From contig BCHH01000004.1 of the NCBI GenBank assembly GCA_001599595.1, positions 1,443,997 to 1,507,996 of the forward strand: DNA of 64,000 nucleotides, read 5' to 3'. Positions 35,488 through 45,391 of the stretch are shown here, piece after piece. The position numbers were made by a program, and so were the translations under genes. The notes under the pieces were generated by a model. The model saw only the letters and a list, made by a program, of their open reading frames with translations. It did not search any database and had not been told where the DNA came from. Origin of the DNA: Beverwykella pulmonaria (lineage: Eukaryota; Ascomycota; Dothideomycetes; Pleosporales; Melanommataceae). The first letter of the stretch is position 1, and each line of letters starts with the position of its first letter.

Positions 35488-35814
35488 ATCGATCGATCAC
35501 ATTCATTCTTCAGCAACCCTGGACAAACTAGTGCTACTGGAGAACTTCTGAATCTCGGCGAGCCATTCCCCTTCCACAATCCTTCATCTCCTTCGACACT
35601 GCAATACCGAGCTTCACCATTTGTATTCAGCACCTTGTCCCCCTATGTCGCTTTTTCTTTAAGACAACATGGCTCGCTTTATTCAACCACGGAAAGATCG
35701 AGGGTTATCTCTAGGCCTTTTCACTGTCAGGCAGCATCCTATACATCTGCAGTAGGATAGGTGATCGAAGGCTCGGTCGCACTAAGTCTCTTAACTTCCG
35801 GCGCAAAACCTTTT
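35488..35814. other. Intergenic between the rDNA fragment and a degenerate repeat
   Basis: No gene or further rRNA similarity is recognised beyond about 35487. Confidence 0.4.
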
Positions 35815-36660
35815 GGTCAATTAATATGCGACTGCGGACTACCAGCATTCTTGAGGTTTGCTTCGAGGCGGGACTTGATGCAGGTCACTTTTCCACCAGG
35901 GGCATAGTGCCAAGTCGCTCCACCGTCAGGCAACTGGTGCGTGCGATACGTGCATGGAAATAGTACTCTTACGGGTTTGCTAGCGAGTTTGCTGGCGCTC
36001 CATAACCAATGGGGTCGAAATGGATATAGACTTCGGGGCGAGACTCAATGAAGAATTCGCCGTTAATTGAGTTTAGAGGGTAGCCGACCATCGCATCAAG
36101 TCTCGATCACCATATATGGATAGCCACCTAGGGTAGGTTGCTGCAGGACAAGAACTAACCGTACTGTCGCTTCATAGTCAAGCAACTGCTGCAAGCGCCA
36201 TCTGCACGGAAATTCCGTCATTCACTGAAACCAGGTGGTTAGAGGTTCAATCTTACTCGCCTGTGTTATCTAACATTCCGATCTTCGGGTGTACCGCGTG
36301 CGAGAGCGTACCACCATATATTCTATTTTTTTTTTCCTTGCGCTTTTTGAATATCATCTCCGCATGCAGATAGTACGCGATTCCGACCCGCAGCTTCGAT
36401 AAGTATGTGTGTATGCGTGAGTTGAGACTGGATTTTAGTGCAAGCTTGCTTCCCTTGATGCAAATGAAATTCGGAGTGTGGAGGCTGCTTCACAAACAGG
36501 TTACCGCTGCATGTGTAGGCATGCGCAGGGATGCCAATCCTAACTTCAGGTTCGTATGCAGTGATCTGAAGCTTGGTCAATGATTGCGTGGTTTTGATTT
36601 TCAAACGTATACTCATGGAGACTTTATTGTCGATTGAGTTGCGAGAGTAACCTGCCATCG
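35815..36660 (-). pseudogene. Two decayed copies of a small cysteine-containing ORF
   Basis: The minus strand holds related pieces. GCGATGG(T/C)xGG(C/T)TAC...AACTCAAT occurs at about 36090 and 36660, encoding MVGYPLNSINGEFFIES and MAGYSRNSIDNKVSM. A second piece, CAGTTGC(C/T)TGACxxTGxAGCGAC, occurs at about 35935 and 36190. A frame ending LPDGGATWHYAPGGKVTCIK at about 35870 resembles FVKQPPHSEFHLHQGKQACTK at about 36455. The first copy also has a donor-like CCC|GTAAGAG at about 35972. These look like remnants of a duplicated small-protein gene. No family is recognised. Confidence 0.35.
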
Positions 36661-37261
36661 CATCGAGTCAAGGTCTCAATCCCTTGCTGGGGCGTGCACG
36701 CCCGCATCCCATGCGCTTGGATTAAGTAACATCCTAGCCCTCCGACTTCGGTCACTGCTCTTTTTAACTAAGCTTTCGCCTTAATGGTGACTGTCAAGGA
36801 AGAAGTCAACCAGCGACTAGTAACAAGCAAGCTTTGGAATGTGAAGAGTCCGGCTGCGTATGTACTCTCGTAAAAAAGTCGAGTTAGTAGTTAAAACATG
36901 ATTAGTGAGTTCAGCGCTCTGTAGAATCCTGCCCAAGTAACCAAGGTGCTGAGCAATATCTGTAAGCATAAGGCTGAATCCGACACAATGGATGCCGCGT
37001 CGCTTCAGTGCGGAGATGCCTTGCCCCAGAGCACCTGCATATGACCTGGACCAATGCCAGCCATTTACGGCATTACACTTGTACAACATGTCAAGGTTGA
37101 TGCTTCCTCTCGACAGTGGTGGGGTCCGGGTAAAGACATATGGGCACACAGTGTTTATCAAGCTGGTATGTATATCTCTGCGAAACCATATGAGGAGGAT
37201 CCCTTTCCTGTTCAGGCTGGAAGGCTTTCCACCGTCAACCCTTTGCCCATTCCCCATCACA
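36661..37261. other. Intergenic upstream of GMC oxidoreductase 2
   Basis: No separate gene is seen. A plus-strand frame continuous with the GMC start runs back to about 36992 but lacks a signal peptide or motifs before the ATG at 37262, so I treat it as 5' flank. Confidence 0.45.
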
Positions 37262-39352
37262 ATGAGACTCTCCCAGCTCCTCCATTCCATTCATCTCTTC
37301 CTCATCGTCACACTCGCATCCCCCTCTACTCTAATCCCGCTTTGTGCATCCTCCTTACCCGCAAACACATCCCACACATACGACTACATCGTCACTGGCT
37401 CTGGACCCGGTGGCGGAACCATCGCCACGAACCTCGCTCGCGCAGGTCACTCTGTTCTCCTCATCGAAGCGGGCGACGACCAATCCGCGAACATCGCGAC
37501 ACAAATCCTCTCGCTCGGGTCAACGGGTCCCACGCACTGGGACTTCTTCGTGAGATACAGCGATGACATCGAGCGGACGAAGAAGTACAATTTGCTAGTA
37601 TGGAAGCTGAAAGATGGGAGCTACTGGGTTGGGAAGACGCCGCCGGAGAGCGAGGCACAGATGATGGGCGTGTATTATCCGAGGGGCGCAACGCTAGGCG
37701 GGAGTGCAATCGTGAATGCGGCAGCGACTTGGTTGCCGAGCGATAGCGATTGGGACTTTATTTCGAAGGAGACGGGAGATGGTATTTGGAGGTATGATAT
37801 GCGTCTTTTCATGCCTCTGAATGTTAATTTAGAGAACGAGATGTGGGATTTGCGCTGATAGTATGAAAGTGGAAAGGAAATGCGCAAGATCTTCGAGCGT
37901 ATCGAGCACAACAATTACCTCAATCCTGGAGTAGCTGGCCACGGTTTCAAGGGCTGGCTACAGACCAATATTGCTGATCGCAGTCTCTACAGCGCCAGTA
38001 CTTTGCGCCTCGCTATTGTAAAGGCTGGCTTGAAGCTCCTCGGCAGAGACCCTGAAAAGATAATCGATTACCTCGTCAGTGATGGAAACTATCTCGACCC
38101 GAAAAGAGATACTACTGAAGGGCTGTGGGCACTCCCTTTCCACGTTGAGAAAAATTGGAAGCGCTTCAGTCCCCGGGACTACATTCTCGCAACCCGAAAC
38201 GAAACTACTGCGAACGGAACGCAGAAGTATCCGCTCTTTTTACAGCTGAACTCACTGACCACCAAGGTTCTCTTCGATGATGAAGCCTGTGCCCAAGTTC
38301 ATGGCAAGCCCAAAGCGATCGGCGTCGAATACCTCTCTGGCACCGCGGTCTACACAGGCGATCCACGCCATAACCTCACTACCGTGGGTACTCCCGGGCG
38401 TGCGTACGCTCGCAAAGAAGTCATAATATCCGGAGGCACCTTCAACACTCCGCAGATCCTACAACTCTCTGGGATCGGTCCCTCCGCCCTACTCAAGAAG
38501 TTCAACATCAGCGTAGTTTCCGACCTTCCCGGCGTGGGCCGCAACCTACAAGACAACTACGAGCTCCCAATTGTCGGACACGCAAACTCAAGTCTTGCAG
38601 CGCCCATCGATCCGACTGCTCCGAACTGTACCCATGGAGCCCCAGGCGACCCCTGTGTCGAGCTCTGGAAGAACGGTACAGGACCATACGCGCATGCCGG
38701 CGAAAACGCATTCGCCCTCCTCCGTCGATCCTCGCACTCACTTGACGGCGAGCGCGACATGTTTCTTTTCACCGTGCCCGGCGTATTCCGGGGTTTCCGG
38801 CCTGTCACAAACCAGAGTTTCACAGACCCGCCGAACACGTTCTCGTGGTCGACGGTGAAAATGCATCCACAGAACAGGGCAGGCGTGATACAAATCCGAA
38901 GCACGGATCCAAGGGAGACGCCGGATATCAATTTCAATCATTTTGTGGAAGGTGCAGAGACGGATGTTGGGGCAATTCTGGATACGGTAGCGTTTGCACG
39001 GAGGACGTTCGCTGCGACAGAGGGAGTAGTGGGGCCGCTGAAACCTTCAGAACCGTTGTGTCCTGAGGGGGACATTGGAGAGGATGGTGTCTGTAGGGAT
39101 CAGCAGGCGGATAGGGAGTATATCGAAAATCAGATCTTTGGGCACCATCCTACGAGTTCGTGCTCGGTTGGTGGGGATAGTAATCCGTTGGCGGTGCTAG
39201 ATACGAGGCTAAGAGTGAGAGGTGTGAAGGGGTTGAGGGTTGTGGATGCTAGTGCGTTTCCTAGATGTCCAGGAGCGTTTCCAGCGGTTGCGACGTACAT
39301 GTTGAGTGAAAAGGCGACAGATTTGGTGCTTGAGGATGCTGGAAAGTGGTAG
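37262..39352 (+). CDS. Secreted GMC family FAD oxidoreductase 2
   Basis: Two exons, 37262-37791 and 37870-39352, give 670 aa. I chose the ATG at 37262 because it begins a signal peptide (MRLSQLLHSIHLFLIVTLAS). The 78-bp intron uses donor AG|GTATGA and the unusual acceptor GAAAG; it is the only AG I found that restores the frame into EMRKIFERIEHNNYL. FAD motif GSGPGGG is at 46-52, with YYPRGATLGGSAIVNAAATW after it, and GMC signature 2 reads SGGTFNTPQILQLSGIGP. The C-terminal active site has His602-His603 in FGHHPTSSCSVG. The second catalytic position, usually His or Asn, falls in FPRCPGAFPAVATYM and appears to be replaced, as in one subgroup of fungal GMC proteins. The long insert with NCTHGAPGDPC suggests a disulfide. 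Substrate unknown. Confidence 0.88.
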
Positions 39353-39771
39353 ATGGTGGGAAATGCAATCTGGTATGATGAGGGGTTCTGTGCAGATTTA
39401 GGCTAGTTCTCTTGGCTTATTGCCGGAATTTGGCACAATGTTCCTTGATACACAACAACACTTCCTTTTTGTGATGAGCGAATGTATTACCAGCAAAACA
39501 GTAAACATAATGACCATTTGCCTGACACAGCTCCTGAGAGAATAGGATTTAGCTCTTCAACATTCATGGCACTCAGTAAAGGACATCACAAAGGAGACCG
39601 GCTCCATTACGTATAAAAAGATGTCTAATTTACAACAGGATCTCGAATGCCGTCATATGGTACAACCCAGGGTACAACGCCCACAACTTATCCAACCATC
39701 TACCCTCTACAGAAATGTCCCCATCGCAAGCCCAAACGTGCTTTTCTAGAGACCTCTACACCAAAAGGGCT
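39353..39771. other. Convergent 3' intergenic
   Basis: Lies between the 3' ends of GMC oxidoreductase 2 (plus) and the Cys-rich secreted protein (minus). It should contain both terminators. Nothing else is seen. Confidence 0.5.
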
Positions 39772-40505
39772 CTAAGGAGGGCACGCTCGGAGGCCGCTCG
39801 CCGCAGCGCAGGCATCAGCCGGGCTCCCATCCAAACACTCCGATACACAGGCCTCAAAGTTCATAATTGCAGCCGCCCCGTTCTTTGCGCAGTTGAGCCC
39901 ACCGGACCCTTGCACGGGCGCGATAAACTCAAAGGGGTGGAAATCGTTGTCTCCAGGGCAACCCAAGCCGCCAGGAGGCAGGCGAGCCTCGCCGTTGATC
40001 TTGACGACGCGGGCCGTGACCATGGCACCACATATGTAGCCTGTGCCATCGCAGTTGACAGTCGTGCCGCAGGTCGTGGTGTCTTCTGTGGACCAACTAT
40101 TCATTCATGAGTACATCGCGAATTCAGGGCTAAGGGGGAGGTGGATGTAACATACGCTTGCGAAAACCCGGCCTCAACGCCCAGATTAAAAATTTCCTTA
40201 AAGTCAAGCCCCGCACTGACAGATAGGCTGACGGTGACCTCGACACCTCTGCACAATCATCAGTTTCCATCCTCGTTAGATGAATCGTAGAAGGGGCAAG
40301 CGTACTCAGTGTGCGAGACCTCGGTGGTATGAGAGCAAGGCGCGCTGCAGGTAGTAGCGACGGCGTTGACGGGATCTTTGTCGAAGGGTGTGCCCTGGAC
40401 AAGGTTTTGGTATTCGAGGACGTCGCTGCAGTCTTGGCGGGGGAAGATCATGGCCGCGGCTTGGCCGGCAAGGACGGCGGTGGTGAGGGTGGAGAGGGAG
40501 TGCAT
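39772..40505 (-). CDS. Small secreted cysteine-rich protein, effector-like
   Basis: Three exons, 40505-40306, 40248-40156, 40096-39772; introns of 57 and 59 bp (GTACGC...GTGCAG and GTATGT...AATAG) join in phase 2 to give 205 aa. A signal peptide (MHSLSTLTTAVLAGQAAA) is followed by a possible processing site (FPRQ). The mature protein has about 12 cysteines, arranged as TTCSAPCSH, TTTCGTTVNCDGTGYICG, LGCPG, LNCAK, EACVSECLDG, DACA and LRACPP. The central part (VSLSVSAGLDFKEIFNLGVE) looks like beta structure. Small size, secretion and many cysteines fit an apoplastic or host-facing protein; that role is inference. I do not recognise a named family. It is convergent with GMC oxidoreductase 2. 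Confidence 0.8.
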
Positions 40506-41579
40506 TTTAATTTCTTCTACGTGGGAACTTTTGGGGAAATGAGAATTGGTGAGAATAAAGTGAGTGAAGGTTGATGTTGAAAAGAAATAGAAGAAACCTT
40601 TATAAAGAAAAGAATCTAGAAAACGGGAGGAAATACAATGGGAAAATTGGTCTGGCTGCTCTGATGATCAAGTCCATCGCGACCATCTCGGTGTTCTTAT
40701 AGCAACTCATCAATTCCTTGGCAGCATAGTCCCTCTCACGTCGAATCTTTTTGGAGAAGTATCTTGCCGTACTCGGCTCCCTGAGTTTCAATTCACCCCC
40801 TTCTTAGCCCCGATGCACAAGGTGGAGCAAAGCCTCCTCCAGGCCAAGAGGCACTTGCTACATCCCCCATGAGAAGTCAGCCGCCAAGGCCGTTTGATAT
40901 TTCGAAAATGCCTTTTCGGTATGAATATGAGCTGATACAGATGCAATGGAAAAAGGACATCAGTTCGAGAGTCAACATCCGAACGCCTTCAATGATTTTG
41001 ACTGCATGACAAGGTGAATGCGTTTACAGAGACTTGTAACCTCGAGAGAATGACTTCATAAAGTGACCGATTCTAAGTGACGAATTCGTTTTTCTCCCTT
41101 CCCTTTGCTGTTGTCTATGCCTCTCCAACCTTGGAAGTCAGCCTATCATGCACTGCCAAATATAACTAGCGCCAGGATTGGCTTGGCGCATCCTGCACGC
41201 ACATCCATGTCCTGAAACGGATGCACATAAGCCGACGACGGTGGAAAATTTGCCGAACACTGCCCAAATCTATTTATTCGGCTTTTTTTGCGATGGGAGG
41301 GTTTCAAGGGAATTGCTGCTGCGCGGCCAGAAAGAAGACGTAAAAACTAACAAGGACGACCGAAAAGTGCTGTAACGGATATGAGGAACCATGTGGGCTA
41401 TTTCGGACGTGAAGAAATTACATCCCGGCTTATCGTTAGCTTATTTATTCCTAGAATCGGATCCCATAAGGGTTGCGGGAAGGAGCAGAACTTGTTGAGA
41501 ACTATGGAACGGGCGGAATAAACGAGGATAGAGAAGACGAGCCAAGGAAGAGACACCGAGACCCATGGGCCATAATCTC
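40506..41579. other. Intergenic, no gene seen
   Basis: Promoter side of the minus-strand Cys-rich gene and 3' side of the DUF4246 gene. No supported frames. Confidence 0.45.
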
Positions 41580-43474
41580 TCAATGCTCACAGAAGCTGAA
41601 TTCATCTCGAGCGACGTAGGCATCCACGACTTCATTCATCCTCCCTCTCTCTGCCATAAGCTCCTCGCGAATCTTCTTCGCCTCCTCCATCTCCAGTGGA
41701 AAGTCATCAACGCCATCAATGACGATTTCGTAGAGCTCGGCAGGCAAATCTCCTAGCCTGCCTCCAACCTTTTTTATTTCTCTTGCCCACCAATCACGTT
41801 GCTGAGGCGGAATGTTTGCTGTGGAGAGGATGGGAATACTGGGGTCGACAAGGAACAGCGCCAGTATCTTGCGATGTCCAGGCTGTGTCGAGTCTTCGAG
41901 CTTGAAGCTGCCAACCCTGTGTTGGAATCCATTTGGGAAGACGAGCAGTCGGCCCTCTCGAGTAAGAACATCACCCACATTTTGGAAGGGCCTGGAGAAG
42001 TTTTCGAAGCCGTAAACGCGCTCGATTCCATCGTCATCGCCTTGATCGTAATTGAGTTCGTCTAGACATTGACTGCTCAGGCCCGTTCGAAACGAGAGAT
42101 AGGAGTCGGTGATATTGTGGTTATCGTAGTAGAACAACGCTGTCGCCACGATGTGCTCATTCAACTGACCCTCAATATGCCAAGATCCACCCTCGTAGTT
42201 CGGCTTCTCTGGCGTGAGCTGGATGTTGGCCAGCTTGACTATGACCTGGAGTTTCTTATCTCTGCCTTTAAGAAAGGCAAAGGGATCTGCTGTATGTTCC
42301 TGCTTATAGGTATTCCTGAGCTCCTCGGGAGGCTCCGGCTTTATCAAGATTTGATTCTCCTTCCTGTACTCTTCGTCTCTTTCTCCTCGCTCGTCTGATT
42401 CCGGGTCCTCGTCTGAATCTAATGGCCTTTCTTCCGGTAGGTTGTCAGGCCACTTATATTTGATTGCCTTGCATTTTATTCGTGGCTCTAATTCGAAATT
42501 ATCGAAGAAACAAAAGAAGTTGAATTGATAGGCGATATTCCACATCGGAACGGCTTTGGTAATGATCGTTTCGATAACACCATAGAGATTCTTGTGGTCA
42601 ACCGGATGCAGATTGTTGATATAAGAGTCAATTTTCGCATTGGTTCCATCGGGGAATGAGACATTGCAGGGTAACCACTGGAAACGAGTGGACCACAGCG
42701 ACACATCTGAATTTCGCCAGGTTAGCCCCATATCTTGAGGGATAAAATGCTGTTCTGGGAGGATTTCGCCCTTTCCGATGCTTCTTATACAGTTCTCGAG
42801 GTTCACGGTCGAGTCTGGCAGAACCCGGGAGCGGCCGTATATGAGTGGAAAGAGAGATGGATGAACGAGATCGAGGACTCGATCATTGGACCCAGGGTGC
42901 CAATCTTTCTGTGCACCAGGCACGTTTTCCAGAACTGCCACAGCCTTCTTGAGAGCGGCCTTGACGCCAAAAGGGATGACAGAATCCGCCTTCATGATGG
43001 CGGAGGAGGTGTCGAAGATCGGAATGAACCCATATTTTTCCTCGAACGCGGCCTTCTCACGAAGCTCCTTGATGCACTTCCCACACATTTAGTGACCGGA
43101 AACGAGGACTTTCGGAGTCGCTTACATATTCGAACATTCTCTCACTAAAATCCCCATGCTTGATTCCAGCGGCAGCCCAGTCAAGCTCCATGGCTTCTTT
43201 CTTCCATTTAGACTTGATATCTTCATTCAAGATCTTTTTTTTCCAGTCTGGCTTGTCGGTAATCTGATTCATGAATACGAGCATGCATCGCTCGCGTACA
43301 GTCGACGGCTCGTGGTACCAGTCTTGTACCGCTGACAGATATTTCGATTTCTCTTCGTTGGCACCCCAATCAGTGAGCGGCAAGCCAAAGCCAGGGAGCT
43401 TGAACGAGCTTAGCAGAGCGAAATATGAGAAAGGGGAGTTCTAGCACCTTGATTCGCTCGTTGTCGCTACCCAT
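41580..43474 (-). CDS. DUF4246 protein, probable 2-oxoglutarate/Fe(II)-type fold
   Basis: Three exons, 43474-43448, 43398-43126, 43076-41580; two 49-bp introns, all phase 0, give 598 aa. The first exon codes only nine residues (MGSDNERIK), after which comes LPGFGLPLTDWG, the usual opening of DUF4246 proteins. Family blocks follow: ERCMLVFMNQITDKPDWKKK, FEYCIKELREKA (across intron 2), KDWHPGSNDRVLDLVHPSLF and PLIYGRSRVL. In the C-terminal half, WHIEGQLNEHI (His400) and FPNGFQHRVGSF (His486) with GHRKILALFLVDP look like the metal-binding and substrate-binding elements of a double-stranded beta-helix dioxygenase; that reading is inference. An acidic insert (DSDEDPESDERGERDEE) lies near 320-340. 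No signal peptide, so intracellular. Function in fungi is not known. Confidence 0.88.
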
Positions 43475-45391
43475 GTCGGTGAAACAAAGTCGAGTCAATA
43501 ACCTCACTCGAGGCTCAACAGTATACGGTAGATGAGTGTTGGTAGATCGAATCGTTGATTGCTTTATGTAGACGTTCGTTTAACGCACACAGTCTGTAGT
43601 GTTCATAGTACATGATTGAGGCGAGGATTGCAATGTGTGGCACAGCGTCAGCATTACGCCAAGGCGACTGACTGCACGATGTTTGGACCAACCAAGCTGA
43701 CTTAGCACCCCTGTCAGGAGACATTTTGTCCCGCGAACCAATAGTATAACACTGGACAGACAATTTTGAAATGCTAGCATGAACGTAAAATGTACCATGA
43801 TACTGTAGGTTTTCACTTATCGTAGGACGCAGTCATTTCCAGTCGACATTCATTAGCAAGAGGCCAAGAGGATCCTCTTACTGTAAGCCTTGCGTCACAC
43901 TGCTGTATCTTCCGGCGTAGGCATAGCCTTACGAAGAGCGCGTCTCATGAAAAGTGGAAAGTTGCAGTACATACTCTGAGAAAGATGTCAGGATCGCAGG
44001 CCGAGCAATAAAGAGACAATGCGGGCACTATGGGAAATTGCTTCGCAAGAGCCTTGTAACAGCTATTAATCGAAATAGAACATCGCAGGCTCGAGAAAAG
44101 AGAAGAATGAAAGTACGATTGGAATTGAGGAGTGAGGCCTGGCACCAGGGAGTTTCAGCCATTCTTGTCGGCACTTTTGGGTCTGAAAATACCGATTGGT
44201 TGCTCGCCGGGACCATCGTCACACCCCAACTTAGAATGGCCTCTTCTCAAGCTCTGACTATTTTGCTGATGAGGTGAATCTGGGCTTTCAATTTCTTACA
44301 TCGCCTTCTGTGTGACATAAAAGAACAATTCCCAACAAATTTCGACTGCCTCTCTTGCGAAACCGTACCTCCTAATATAAGAAAACATGCCCCACTCCTC
44401 GCTCTTGCTTTGAAAGTGACTATCCTTAGCAAATAACTCCGGCAAGCACTCTCTACCACCGTACTTTCTCCCAATATTCTCTCTCTCCCACCCCAAACCA
44501 TCAATCTGATTGTCAACACAGCCTCAACACCTGCCACTATGGCCACAGCAACTCAACCATCTCACCGCTTCGGCCACACCGGCATCTGCGCCATCCTCGA
44601 TGAAATCTTCAACGCCCTTCCTTCTGAGTGCCCCGGAAATCCTTCATACAAGCGAAGCCGAACCACTTTCTGGCTCATAACTTTCCTCCTATAAGCCGAG
44701 ACCTCGGAAACACCTTCCCAAAGAATAAGTCACGCCGCAGATATTTGAATCAGCCCTCCAGAAATATCTTCATGCTTTCGAGTCCACAACAGAAACCCCG
44801 ATAATGATGATGATGTAAGCAGGGCGAAAGAGAGAGTATCAAGATGTGTATTGTGTGTGTATGTACGTACAGCCAAAAACATAAACTAACTTACACATAG
44901 CGTGACTCTGTAACCTACGCCAGCCAGGGATGTATCGCATATCCATTGAGTGAAGGCCAAGACGTTAAGTCAGGGTGAAGTGAAGATGATGAGAGACACA
45001 TCTTACCAAGCTATATAAGTGAAAGTGTCAACCATCTTCTCATTCCATCTGCGTCTCCCCTGCATCTCCTCTCCCTACTTCGTGTTACTAAATTTCCGCC
45101 TCATAGTTATCACCCGATCACATTCCCATCATTGTACCTGTCACTTTTACAATCTCAAGCGGCGCTTTTCGTGTAACTTGAGGCGCGAAATACGTCACTC
45201 ACAACAATTCAAGCCAAGTACACTCCTCCTACAACGTTATTGCAGTCACGACTTCCAATCTTCTCGTCTACAGGACGCGTTGTAGTACGTCTTGCGCTTT
45301 CATCTGTCTTTGCATCAGCGCCAAAGGTCAGCTTGCGATCGGCCCAAAATCTCCCATCTACCCGAGCTCTATAAGCTCAAAGCCCGCAAAC
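43475..45391. other. Divergent intergenic region, 1.9 kb
   Basis: Between the start codons of the DUF4246 gene (minus) and the first FLGNG-module gene (plus). A short ATG frame at 44539 (MATATQPSHRFGHTGICAIL, then LDEIFNALPSECPG) stops after about 50 codons and might be a decayed or tiny gene. 45020-45390 is pyrimidine-rich, as in fungal promoters and 5' UTRs. Confidence 0.4.

Noticed and set aside
27604..39352. A secondary-metabolite gene cluster around the two GMC oxidoreductases
   Set aside because: No polyketide synthase, peptide synthetase, terpene cyclase, P450 or cluster regulator is present.
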